DNA of 64,000 bases, taken from positions 371,001-435,000 of the forward strand of contig NC_087387.1 in NCBI RefSeq assembly GCF_963675165.1, in the 5' to 3' direction. The position numbers and the translations under genes are program-made. The notes below the pieces were generated by a model. That model ran no database searches. It saw only the letters and a list, made by a program, of their open reading frames with translations, and was not told where the DNA came from. Source of the stretch: Halichondria panicea (Eukaryota; Porifera; Demospongiae; Suberitida; Halichondriidae). Below, piece after piece: positions 34,201 to 64,000 of this stretch (positions are counted from its first letter, which is position 1; the number at the start of each line of letters is the position of its first letter).

Positions 34201-37200
34201 CAATTCATATCTGGAAATGGTTTTGCTTAAAGTATTAAAATGACGAGTTCGTTGCGTACAGTATAATTACATGTATAATTATATGTACAACTATGACTGT
34301 AATTAATGTTATTCATAGCCTTTCCGCTATTCTCAGCGGTGTTACTGTTAGCGCCTTGTACCTGAAGTAGTAGTGAGTATTTGTGACGTAGGTCAGACAG
34401 AATGCCACCTGTCCGTGGTACAGTCTACGTACTCTTCCTAATGAACTCTTGTTATTACATGTACGTGTACGTGTACATCACTCAGGTGAATCAACCCACA
34501 CTGTTGAAGAAGTACGACGAAGAAATAGAAGGAGAGAAGAAAAAATCGTTTACACTCGGTTAGAAACAATTGGCCAACTCATCATGTGATCCCCACCCAC
34601 ACCACACACATCCACCCACCACACACCACACACACAGGTGTTAGGGGAGATGTGGACACCAGCGAAGAAGCGAGATTACAACAAGTTAAAGATAAACTCC
34701 AAGAAAAACAGGTTCATGTCACACAACTCTTAAAAGAATTGTACATATTTCCGTTTGTAAAGTACGAGCATTTCAAGCTATGTACTTCAATTATTCAGGT
34801 TTCCCTGGAAACAGGCCCCTCCCACATTGCCAGCGAGTACTATACGAGTGAAGAGATGGTTAAGTTTAAAAAACCAAAGAAGAAGCGAAAAGTTCGCAAA
34901 AAGTTGAAAGCTGACGATATTTTGCCCCTTGGAGATGTGGGCACTAAGGACCATGGCTCGAGAAGGTATTGTACATTATGTGTAGTATGGCGGTGGCTGT
35001 TTCCATTTCTCAATGCAACACATTTTCCTCTCTTACAGTACAATGTATGAAAGAGGCGGTCTAAACTTGACCAGTGTTTGGGGCGGGCACATTCATCACT
35101 GCATTTGGTAGTGATAGCAATATTGTGTTTTCCTCACAGGGATCATGGCAGTAGGACCAGCCAGGAACAAGAAGAAGTCAGTATGGATGTCAGTATGGAT
35201 ATTGATGAGCCAGGTGGAATACTTCGTATTGTACATGTACTGTGCATCAATATAATTGTGTGTAGCCCGATTTTATATTTATAGCATAATGTACTCTGTA
35301 GTATTTTATGGTACGTGGGTGCTGTACTTTGGTATAACTATGCACGTGTACGTACTTGTAATATGTGATGCAATTTGAGAAAACAGACCACTTGGCTTGG
35401 TCTAAAAAAGTTGAGATCTATATGCATACTGATAGAGCAGAGAAATGCCTACACAATGCTATGCTTAGTCTGTACATATCTCATTCTATGACTAAGTTAT
35501 AATCGTTTGAAGTTGGTTGCTATGAAATTGCATTATTGAAAAAACGCCATTCAAAGATGCCCTACTCCATTAGTAAGCCTATATTTTGCGTTTTTTGACG
35601 AAGCACTGAGGTGAAAATATTTGGATTTAGAGCACCAGACTTCACATAGAGATAGTAGAAAGGCTATAGATACTTGTAAGCTTATAAAACTAAATTCATC
35701 ACTTTGCACTCAAGGTCACAAATTTGCCTCTAGCTCAAATTGAAAATCTAAGCCAAGTGGTCTGTTTTCTCAGATTGCATCACATATACATTGTACGCCT
35801 GTGGAGATATTGTAGAGTACAAAGTTCAGACTGTACATTATTATTGTCTTATCTCCTTCCTCAGTGCCCGAGGCTACTACTACTGACTTGAGGGACGACG
35901 ACACTGGCTCTGTGACAACTGCGCTAGAGAAGTGAGTGTCCATGTGCAGTATCATTTATTTAGTACATCTATGTAAGCTTGCCAATTATTCGTTTTTCCA
36001 AAAAATACAGCAACCATTGATCCAATATCAATAATTTTATGATTTTCTGAAAGCTTAGAAAGAGATCTTTAAAATGATGTATTTTAATCCAAAATCAAGT
36101 ACCAACCATAATTTGTCACTTTTTGGCCTTGGACCATGGGCTATAATCCATGGTATTTGCCCGAAATTGGCCAATTCTGTCATCTCTCAAATATGAACAT
36201 TGATAGTATCATATACATTGCATAGTCATTACTGAATGCATCTGGTATTGATATTGCTCTTTGTTGAAGTTATGACGTCCGGAAAGTAGCTTATCAAATT
36301 ATTCGTTTTCTGAGATAATACTTATTATTAAGGCTACCCCCCCCCAGTGTGTATCATGTGCTATACATGTGCTCTCATGCAGGACCCGGAGGTTGGTGAA
36401 GCGTGGGCGGGGGGAACCCCACGGAGCAGCGATGGTGGCAAACATGTTACAGAGCGTTCCACAGATAATGGTCAAAGAGGAACCCAGTGATGATATGCCT
36501 GGTACGTGAGGGTGTGGAGGAGTGGGTGGGTGAGGGTGTGGGGGAGTGGGTGGGTGAGGGTGTGGAGGAGTGGGTGGGTGAGGGTGTGAAGGAGTGGGGG
36601 AGTGGGTGGGTGAGGGTGTGGGGTGTGGGTAGAGACCCAGCTACGATATGCCTGGTGAAGTATTAATTTTGACTGTGTATTACTGTGCCCACAGAAGGCA
36701 CTATAATACTCAACACCACGTCTGAGTTCTGTAGGCAGGTGGGGGAGGACGAGAAGCCAGGTAAGTGACTATGAGGTCGCTATTCTATTCTCAGTACTTT
36801 GTGTTTAGAAAAGAGGCGTGTCTCCGTTGCCGAACTGGAGGATGAGTTTGGTGTTGAGGAGATTATGGAACTAGACACTCCACAGTTCAACAGTAGCGAG
36901 GGAGGATGGAGCGAAGTACAGGGCGATACTGAGAAGAAGCAAGACGCAAAGGTGTGTGTGTGTGCCTGTGCATGTGTGCGTGGGTGTGCGTGTGATGGGG
37001 GGTTGACAAAGCCGACACTCTTATTCTCCAGTTTGATGAGCTCTACCAAGAGGCAGAACCCATGGCCTCCACCAGCGTGTTGGCAACCCTCCAGCTGGCA
37101 GCAAGGAAAGGCTTCATCCCACACGAGAAGAGGAAAGATTCCAAAGGCAGTAAAACTTCTCAGGGTGATGCAAAGAAAGACTTGTAAGTGCCCTAGTTTA

Positions 37201-37319
37201 GTGTTGTTGTTGTCAATGGTTACGTAACGTCATTGGTATCTTTGCACAGGGAGTATGAACGACAGAAAGAGAGAGAGCGAGAAAGGTGTGTGTGTGTGTG
37301 TGTGGGTGTGTGTGTGTGG

Positions 37320-37407
<88 letters not shown>

Positions 37408-37417
37408 TGTGTGTGTG

Positions 37418-37461
<44 letters not shown>

Positions 37462-38291
37462 GTGCTTACATTTAACTTTTCTAGCCACCAAGTTTGTTTG
37501 AGTAATATCAGTGGTGTGTACACTTATTGTCCTATTTTCCTCGTATTTACTGCATCACATGACATCTGTACACACGTCACATGACATCTGTAGGGAACTG
37601 TCAAAGTACCAGCGAGAGGGGAGTTTCCCTGAGAAGAAGGGCTACAAACCCAACGTCAGGATCGTACATGTTGACGACTCTGGGAGAGAGTTATCTATTA
37701 AAGAGGTATTGCTGCATCCCTTAATATCAGTACATACTCTGTCCCTCCATATTGAAAGTTTATACACTACTAGCCAGAAGACTTTTTGTGCAACTTCCCC
37801 CTATCCAACCAGCTGTTTTGTTATCTACGAAAACTATACACGCGCCACTGACATGCATGCAGGAATCACTACAAGTGCTTGTGTATTTGGCCTAGATGTC
37901 ATCACAGCCATCAATGCTCTGAACTTGTAGTGATTCGTGCACGCATGTCGGACCTCCTCTGATGTGTCCCCAAACTAATACTATACAAGTGGCTTAGGAT
38001 TATGATTTGTATACACACATGTGTACCTATATGTATTACTATTGAAATTTATTCTTCTGTGTGCAGGCATTCCGGTTCATGTCTCACAAGTTTCACGGGA
38101 AAGGCTCCGGAAAGAAGAAGATTGAGAAGAGGTTGAAGAAGATCCAGGAGGAGGAGTTTCTTAAGTCATCCAGCTCTATTGACACGCCCCTCAACACTCT
38201 GGCCATGCTCAAGAGCAAGCAAGCGGCCTCTCAGTCTCCCTATATACTCCTCAAGGGTGCTGGGGCCCAGTCATTGCAGGCGTGAGTGTGT

Positions 38292-38333
<42 letters not shown>

Positions 38334-39049
38334 GTGTGTGTGTGTGTCTAGTGTAGAGCAAGACTTGCATGATGCTTACAGTACTACCTCTTCACTTCAC
38401 TAATGCTACGTTCCATTGTGTACAGCCAAGACCTCTTGATACAGCCCATAGTGTGGTCCCCCTCCCACTGTGCCATGTATTAAGACAGGAGCCCATAAAG
38501 AGAAGGAGCGGCTAACTTCAACGTACACTCGGGGATCACATCTCGTAATTGCCGGTGAAACCGCACTTCCTTGTTTGGAAGCGACTAAGTGCTTGCAAAC
38601 CGCATCCCTGCATTGCGTATAACACGTGTAGGGATTCAACCACTTAGTGGACCCTGCATATATGGAAATGCGGTCATAACCACTTACGAGATGTGATCCC
38701 CGTAGTTAGCCGCTCCTTCTCTTTATGGGCTCCTGATTAAGATTTAGAAGTCCTAGTGCTCCACCACTAAGAGTACTACAGGGAGAGTACCTGGGAAATC
38801 CCCTTTATGGTTCACCACTTAGGTTAAAGGAATGCGCTCTGTATGTGCCTCTAATTGCCCCTGAAGATGATATACAGGCCAGGCACTCAAGGTCCCCCCA
38901 ACCCTACGTCCCAAATAAACAGCTTGTGTACAAAACAACCCCGTAACTGTAAAATGGTCTAAAATTTTCCTCCCCATTTCCCAATCCTTCACATGCTCAC
39001 ACCTGATTCTTCTTCACATAGGCCGGATGTAATCCGGAAGAGAAAGTGA
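31242..39049 (+). CDS. SART1: U4/U6.U5 tri-snRNP-associated protein SART1, 808 aa, 25 exons
   Basis: Exons: 31242-31329, 31388-31439, 31492-31655, 31742-31834, 32254-32311, 32403-32479, 32541-32623, 32733-32788, 32854-32965, 33472-33552, 33736-33832, 34040-34179, 34486-34558, 34638-34711, 34799-34965, 35140-35213, 35865-35931, 36383-36501, 36695-36760, 36809-36951, 37032-37183, 37250-37285, 37594-37705, 38067-38281 and 39022-39049. All join in frame to 808 residues (human ~800). The N-terminus is an RS/RD/ER-rich splicing-factor region. Family blocks: SSLSIEETNKLRAKLGLKPL, VLVNVNIVDAEKAAKN, ASEYYTSEEMVKFKKPKKK, NTTSEFCRQ, KKGYKPNVRI and HKFHGKGSGKKK. A nuclear, core tri-snRNP component needed for spliceosome activation. 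DHGSR occurs at the end of exon 15 and again at the start of exon 16, a small exon-edge repeat. Introns host several inverted-repeat elements. Confidence 0.97.
31863..31985. repeat. tRNA-derived SINE-like fragment, partly duplicated
   Basis: GGTGGCCAAGTGGTTTGAGC, which resembles a tRNA box A region, occurs twice 48 bp apart. The second is followed by GTTTGAGTCTGATC, which resembles a degenerate box B, and then AAAAAG. It looks like a SINE head derived from a Leu/Ser-type tRNA, in SART1 intron 4. It does not fold into a complete cloverleaf. Confidence 0.45.
33100..33385. repeat. Palindromic ~300-bp repeat, divergent copy
   Basis: GGCCATAATTTGGG and ATGATTTTCTGGTAGCTCA form the left arm; CTAAGCTTTCGGAAAATCC with ATTGAGATTGGACCAACGGT forms the right arm. 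In SART1 intron 9. Confidence 0.8.
35364..35786. mobile_element. ~420-bp MITE with ~35-bp terminal inverted repeats
   Basis: TGTGATGCAATTTGAGAAAA on the left, continuing through ACAGACCACTTGGCTT, is mirrored at 35751-35786 with one mismatch. TA flanks both ends, consistent with a Tc1/mariner-type target. It occupies most of SART1 intron 16. Confidence 0.75.
36010..36230. repeat. Palindromic ~300-bp repeat, right arm truncated
   Basis: CAACCATTGATCCAATATC, TTATGATTTTCTGAAAGCTT and the centre CCATGGGCTATAATCCATGG are present; the right arm ends after the CTCAAATATGAAC block. In SART1 intron 17. Confidence 0.8.
36499..36633. repeat. G/T-rich minisatellite
   Basis: Repeats of GTGAGGGTGTGGAGGAGTGG with GGTG variants directly after the SART1 exon 18 donor. 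Confidence 0.85.
37286..37460. repeat. (GT)n tract starting at a SART1 donor
   Basis: The intron following exon 22 begins GTGTGTGTG and continues as interrupted (GT)n for ~175 bp, so the donor itself is the first unit of the microsatellite. Confidence 0.95.
37838..37967. mobile_element. Degenerate inverted-repeat element with a CAGAGGAGG-type end
   Basis: GAATCACTACAAGT faces ACTTGTAGTGATTC, and the right end reads CGGACCTCCTCTG as in the CAGAGGAGG family. The left terminus is not preserved and no target duplication is seen. Confidence 0.5.
38486..38735. mobile_element. 250-bp MITE with 7-bp target duplication
   Basis: Starts CAGGAGCCCATAAAGAGAAG and ends with the exact inverse. Inverted similarity extends ~55 bp through GGAGCGGCTAACT and GGGGATCACATCTCGTAA. 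ATTAAGA flanks both sides (38479-38485 and 38736-38742). Non-coding; in the last SART1 intron. Confidence 0.9.
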
Positions 39050-39220
39050 CCACCAACAGAGCAGCAAGGAGCTAAATACATACTTGACTAAATAGTTCTA
39101 CACACTGTACTCTTGAATTTCTCTTAAAATAATTTTGTCATTTCTGTTTCAAAGTTGGATTACACTTTCGACTGATATTTGATTATTATGAACAAACGCA
39201 ACATTGAAAAAATTATATAA

Positions 39221-40640
39221 TTATGGACCCGGTCTTGCTCGTATTACAAGTACAATAATGGCTACTACAGTCACCGTGGTGATGGCCGCCACAGCTACCA
39301 GTCCTCCTATAACTCCACCCACTATGGCTCCGACATTAGCCGCACCTCCCAGCTCACCTGCAGAGAGAGAGGGGTAATGATTTAATCAATGGCTACAATA
39401 ATTATAAAAGTTTGAATTAAACTATTCATGCTAAGTGGGATGTAATCAGAGCTAGGAGGTACGACATGAGTACCTCGATTAGGCTTGGTCACGTGCAAGA
39501 TTCAACAGTGAAGTTATTGTTGCATGTGACTAATTAACTCAATTTCAGCCTATAATTGAGATACTCGTGTCGGACCTCTTCTGGCGTGTAATTTTTGGGA
39601 TATACTTAAGAGGCTGGAAAGTGGCGTGACAACTCAACGTACCATGTGAGACATGTGAGTAATGATATTATTACAGTCAACAATGGACACTCCAAATAAA
39701 GTGTTTGATCACTGGCACCTACACTTGTTAGGAAACTGATTGTATAAGCTTACCACAAATAAGCTCTTTGATAGTATTGGTACTGTCTAATAAAATAATA
39801 GGCAAAGCTTTCATCTTTAGAATGTTGCTATGGACTTTTTAATGTGATTAATAATTATAGCCATGGTAACAGGTTATACATTAGGTGCATAGAATGAAGC
39901 ACAATCATCAATGTTCCCAATGAAGGAACACTGCAGCTAAAGGTTTACTAAAACCCCCGGAATAAGTAAAGGAGGGAAGCTGATAGTATAAGCTCAACAC
40001 AAATAAATAAGCTCTTTGATAGTTAGTACTTCATAGCTACATGTACACAAGTTGTGACTGGCACTGTCTAATAACCTCTATAATCAACCATACCGGCTAG
40101 ACTTTTTTCATTATTATTGAAACAACACTTTAGTTTAGATAAGATACTGAGTCTTGTTAATAGAACTGAGTGGTTTTTTTTTAGTTACTATAAATAGATC
40201 TAGCCTAATTGTATCAGAGTTGTATATTTCAACAACACAGCTATAGAGGTGTACTCCCTCAGTAGTACTGCAGGCATGTTTTTAACCTTCATAGTATAGC
40301 TATATATAGAGGACTCATGCATGCAGGCTAATATGCTTATATTTGTACATTGCCTCACTTCCAATCACTTGTATGTCCCCAGGTAGCGGCGCTAGTTCCT
40401 CAGTGGTGGTTGTTGCCATGGTAGTAGGTGCGGAGGTGGTAGGTGCAGCGGTTGTTGGGTCCGGAGTTCTTGGATCACCTGACGTGTGTGGGGGGTACAA
40501 CAATGTGAGTATTGTATGTGTGTGGGGGGGTATGAGAACTAGGAGCCATATGTAAAGTGACTGACAATACTGTAGTAAGTGAAAGTAATTATGTGTGCAT
40601 GTGTGTGTGGGTGTGGGTGTGTGTGTGTGTGTGTGGAGGG

Positions 40641-40685
<45 letters not shown>

Positions 40686-40686
40686 A

Positions 40687-40735
<49 letters not shown>

Positions 40736-41450
40736 ATGTGCGTGTGTGTGTGTGTGTGCATGTGTGTGTGTGTGTGTGTGTGTGTGTGGGGGGGGGGTGA
40801 GCTTACATGTCATACAGTTTCCAGCGGAATTCACGTACGATAGTCCACCAATGGTGTTGGTACAGCACGAGTCAATTGACGCCATTGCATCCAGTCCCAA
40901 ACCACTGTCCTGGCATGTACTGGTCCCGTAGCATATCACATTCACTGCAGAGCATGGATTAGGCAAATGACAATTACAACACTAAAAACCATTGCTAAAA
41001 TTTCGTCACCATGCTGTATGCAAAGCCAAATAATCTGTGCACTATGCCAGTTGGATCTACCAATGCAATCAACGGCTATACCACAAATATGATAGCTGCT
41101 GAGCTGTACTTACTTGAGCATACTACACAGACCTCTGCTCCTTGTGTTTGATAAGCCAAATACCCTCTATCACAACACTCGGTCCCAGAGTTGACCACTG
41201 CACTCGCATTCCCCGCGCAACTAAAGACTTCCGTAGTGTAACAGTCAGCTAGGGAATGAACTATGCAGGGATTGCATGAGGTTAAAGAATGCATATAGCA
41301 CAACTATCATATAAAACACAAGTGGAACAGTACCCTCATAGGATGCATGTTGCAACCTGTGATTATAACTTAAAACTCACTTTGTTGAACAGATATTGAG
41401 CACAGCAGAGCTGCTACTGCAGTTAAGGACAACATATTATTGGCTTGCAT
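39221..41450 (-). CDS. Single-pass membrane protein with two Cys-rich modules, 199 aa
   Basis: Five exons join in frame: 41381-41450, 41114-41248, 40807-40944, 40359-40478 and 39221-39357. Exon 1 is a signal peptide (MQANNMLSLTAVAALLCS). Exons 2 and 3 each encode a ~45-residue module with the same order of Cys: C, C, CC, C-x2-C (YTTEVFSC...ECC...CVVC, and ICYGTSTC...SCC...CMTC). Both are bounded by phase-1 introns, so they look like a duplicated exon-module. Exon 4 is a Pro/Thr mucin-like stalk (TPDPTTAAPTTSAPTTMATT). Exon 5 has a transmembrane helix (VGAIVGGVIGGLVAVAAI...) and a very short basic tail. Type I surface protein. The family is unrecognised; a receptor or matrix-adhesion role is only a guess. 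Confidence 0.75.
39447..39583. mobile_element. CAGAGGAGG-family MITE
   Basis: 137 bp with degenerate ends (CAGAGCTAGGAGGTACGACA ... GTCGGACCTCTTCTG). The 9-bp flanks GGATGTAAT and GCGTGTAAT match at 7 of 9 positions. Its interior is nearly identical to the element at 51061-51184. Confidence 0.8.
40596..40797. repeat. (TG)n microsatellite cluster
   Basis: About 200 bp of (TG)n interrupted by GCATGTGCG and ending in a G run, in intron 3 of the Cys-rich membrane gene. Confidence 0.95.
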
Positions 41451-41864
41451 TATTTATTTAATTTATACAGTCTGCCTTTCTGGTAAATCTAAGAGTTGAT
41501 CCACACTTCTATAATTATACAGTCAAGAATGAACTCTTGATATACTACAATAACACCCACGCATACATCCTGCATTGTGCAACACACATATCTCTTAGCC
41601 CTTATTATACAACTGAATACGTATACATGCAAAGCACTGAACAACAAGCCAAGAAAATTGATCATGAAGTGGCATGGTCTAGCTCTGGTATAATTATGGG
41701 AAAATATATACAAATGTGGAATTGGAAATAAATACAATATTCAATACAAGAGCACAGCTAAATCAATGCATGCTATAACATAAACAGAGAATTTGAACTG
41801 GCATAGCGTTACAAAATGAATGTAGCATCATATTATATCTGATTAAAATCACTATAGTGACAGT

Positions 41865-48308
<6,444 letters not shown>

Positions 48309-48531
48309 CTCTGTAGCTGTGTGTGTGTCTCTCAGCTTCAGCACAGACAAACTAATCAGTGTCTTCTTTGTATGTTTTCTTCTTAAGTGCAGCATAAATA
48401 CGGTCTATCACATGAGTACGGCCATTGCTCATGTGTGCAATACCTTTCTTGTAGAGCAGCAACGATATCGACAAAGCCTTTCCTTGGGTATACTGGTCTA
48501 CGTGTAGAGCTGAAGCAGAAGCGAGGTTACA
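48309..48531. promoter_or_regulatory. Bidirectional region between STRIP and amphiphysin/BIN
   Basis: 223 bp between two divergent start codons. No strong TATA box is visible on either strand. It must hold both 5' leaders. Confidence 0.55.
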
Positions 48532-60914
<12,383 letters not shown>

Positions 60915-61172
60915 CTCAATTAGAACAACTTTTTTCAGATAATTACTGCTCTTGTTGTGTGCAATACTTCTAATTAGCTGTCAAAATTATAATTGTTCAG
61001 GTTGTGTTTTACGTTGATAACAATTTTTTTTTATATAATTATAAAAGACATGCATGTGTATATACTGAACTAAACTGTATATCACAACTACTATAATTAT
61101 ACTGTATAATAATTATTGTCAGACACAAAAGTTGAAAATAACAATTATTTACATTGTCAAATGAAATAATGT

Positions 61173-61652
61173 TCAGATGTCCCAGTACAACTTGTGGCAC
61201 GTGTTCTCCGGGAGGTAGTTACCCAAATTCCCAATACATGCACCACAGGCACAAGCAGTCGGAATTTCCATCGTCATCGTTGGCCCAGTAAATAACATTA
61301 CACCAGCTGTGTTGACACAGATCGCTGGGGAATAACTGTCTGTGGTTGTGATGGTACTCGATTTGCAGCAGGTTAATCCATCATTCGTGGTAGAACATCT
61401 ATGCGATTCATTCTTACTTGTCGAACCCGTAACAATAATGTCATACTTGATCCCAGATGCACATACTCCTCTGCAGGCTGTGACTAGGTACAAGCAGCTC
61501 AGTTGTGCGCTGTGTACATTGGCGAGATCCTCACGAGTGAGTACATGAATCCAAGTACTTTTGAGTTCACATTGACTTGACCCAGCTAAAACGGTGGTAG
61601 CTATTAGGCTAGAACAGAGGAGACCCAGCAGCACAAGCGTTACTGAGTTCAT
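61173..61652 (-). CDS. Secreted cystine-knot protein, glycoprotein-hormone/bursicon-like, 159 aa
   Basis: Intron-less. ATG chosen at 61652 because it starts a clean signal peptide (MNSVTLVLLGLLCSSLIAT, cleavage after VLAG); the open frame extends further upstream without one. The mature part has the CTCK arrangement: a first Cys in SQCELK, then C-x-G-x-C (ACRGVCAS), a CC pair (GLTCCKS), a single Cys (AIC) and C-x-C-x2-C (TACACGAC), followed by a trailing NTC. GPA2 and bursicon show the same ordering (ACVGHC, QCC, ACQCDMC from general family knowledge). One NES glycosylation site lies between knot halves. Inferred: an extracellular dimeric signal. Alternatives are a DAN/mucin-type knot or an unrelated Cys-rich protein. 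Divergent partner at 61845. Confidence 0.68.
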   Translation of the reverse strand: MNSVTLVLLGLLCSSLIATTVLAGSSQCELKSTWIHVLTREDLANVHSAQLSCLYLVTACRGVCASGIKYDIIVTGSTSKNESHRCSTTNDGLTCCKSSTITTTDSYSPAICVNTAGVMLFTGPTMTMEIPTACACGACIGNLGNYLPENTCHKLYWDI

Positions 61653-61844
61653 TTTAATTTCGATTTGCTGTTTTGTCTTTCTCGCTTTTCTGCAAGACGT
61701 GAGGAGGAGGGGCTCCTTTATGCAAGTATGCCACGCGCATGCGCACAACTTGAAACTAGGGTGAGTCTATAAAATAAAACTGCCTGTGCTGGTGAACAAA
61801 CTATTGAACTCAAACTAGCTGTTGTACTACTCTCTAGAGCAGCA
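61653..61844. promoter_or_regulatory. 192-bp bidirectional promoter of the two secreted genes
   Basis: It contains a perfect NRF1-type palindrome GCGCATGCGC (61735-61744) and a TATA box TATAAAAT (61768-61775), 70 bp before the plus-strand ATG. Both neighbouring genes are intron-less and start within it, so co-regulation is likely. Confidence 0.6.
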
Positions 61845-62285
61845 ATGGGACGACAGAGTGTGACACTGATTCAACTTGCAGTAGTACTTTGCACAGCACT
61901 AATGCTACCAGTAGTGAGTGGAAGTTGCCCTCGTTATAACAAAAACTTGTGGTGTGTAAGCAAGGTCGATATTAATGTCGATATTAAAGTGGACAATTGC
62001 GACTACACTCTGACGAATGTGAACAGAGGGACTTGTGTGAACAATGTTACTCTAGTTGAGGACTGTACCCAAGAACGCCAATGTGAATCAACCTACTACG
62101 AAGGACCTCCAGCAAATGCAGGACAGGTGCATAGAACGTGCATCCCGAGTAATACTGCGATTATTACAGGAGCAAAAATTGCAAGCCTTTCATCAAACAA
62201 TGCAAGAGCAGGCTGTGCTCCTACAAAATATATACCATACGAATTTGTGAACGTGACCTCTTGCAAATGTGATTATTTTCCATAA
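61845..62285 (+). CDS. Secreted Cys-rich protein, 146 aa
   Basis: Intron-less, starting MGRQSVTLIQLAVVLCTALM with a signal peptide ending near VVSGSC. The mature protein has ten Cys (SC, WC, NC, TC, DC, QC, TC, GC, SCKC) and two N-glycosylation sites (NNVT, NVTSC). The C-terminus TSCKCDYFP resembles the closing C-x-C of cystine knots, but no clear C-x-G-x-C was found, so the fold is undecided. An AATAAAAT polyadenylation signal lies at about 62330. It shares a promoter with the cystine-knot gene, which makes a partner subunit an attractive but untested idea. Confidence 0.65.
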   Translation: MGRQSVTLIQLAVVLCTALMLPVVSGSCPRYNKNLWCVSKVDINVDIKVDNCDYTLTNVNRGTCVNNVTLVEDCTQERQCESTYYEGPPANAGQVHRTCIPSNTAIITGAKIASLSSNNARAGCAPTKYIPYEFVNVTSCKCDYFP

Positions 62286-62489
62286 GTTTCAGTTGTAATT
62301 GTATGCAACAAACTGTTTTCATTCTTGTCAATAAAATTAATTATCTTCTTGTGTAAAATTGTGTACAGAATAAACGTCAATGTTTCAATTGTGGCAAATT
62401 AAAGAGTTTTCCTATGTATAGCTATAGCAAGCAACTTCACAAATTAGCACAGCTTTGTACCATGCATACAGTTAATACCCATGCATGGT

Positions 62490-64000
<1,511 letters not shown>

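Overview
This is a gene-dense stretch of animal (metazoan) nuclear DNA. Evidence for an animal: spliced genes with short GT-AG introns, an H3 gene with a metazoan-type histone stem-loop, and clearly recognisable aromatic amino-acid hydroxylase, SIAE, LGR-type GPCR, CIB, forkhead, MRPS21, SART1, STRIP and amphiphysin/BIN genes. The AT-rich spacers packed with ATAATTAT-like words, the compact genes, the divergent forkhead and the O-fucosyltransferase-like protein make a sponge or another early-branching animal my best guess. That is an inference, not something the sequence proves. Exon models below were built by hand by joining splice sites in frame; most reproduce the length of the human orthologue closely.

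Layout. 1-12.7 kb: a tandem segmental duplication of [O-fucosyltransferase-like gene + phenylalanine hydroxylase], all on the minus strand. The right-hand hydroxylase (7238-12643) is complete. The left-hand one (2165-5046) lacks exons 1-4 and has an in-frame stop. 12.9-19.1 kb, plus strand: a small nuclear-looking protein, sialate O-acetylesterase, a replication-type histone H3 gene and a small secreted protein. 19.1-22.5 kb: a mostly empty spacer. 22.5-26.8 kb: a leucine-rich-repeat GPCR (plus). 27.1-30.9 kb, minus strand: CIB-type EF-hand protein, divergent forkhead factor, mitochondrial bS21m. 31.2-39.0 kb: SART1 in 25 exons (plus). 39.2-48.3 kb, minus: a Cys-rich single-pass membrane protein, then STRIP1/2. 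48.5-60.9 kb: an amphiphysin/BIN1-type N-BAR/SH3 protein (plus). 61.2-62.3 kb: two divergent intron-less secreted Cys-rich genes sharing a 192-bp promoter; the left one has a cystine-knot hormone signature. 62.5-64.0 kb: a minus-strand protein that appears to join a transmembrane segment to an SH2 domain, running off the window.

Genome texture. The introns hold several families of short inverted-repeat elements: one with CAGAGGAGG ends and 9-bp target duplications, one Harbinger-like with TAA duplications, one of 250 bp with 7-bp duplications, and one of 649 bp carrying mirrored minisatellites. There is also a recurring ~300-bp imperfect palindrome, and an exceptional number of (CA)n/(GT)n tracts. 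On the coding strand these tracts tend to sit as (CA)n directly before acceptors and as (GT)n directly after donors.

Most promising for follow-up: the cystine-knot pair together with an LGR receptor in one window, the TM-SH2 protein, and the CA/GT tracts at intron ends.
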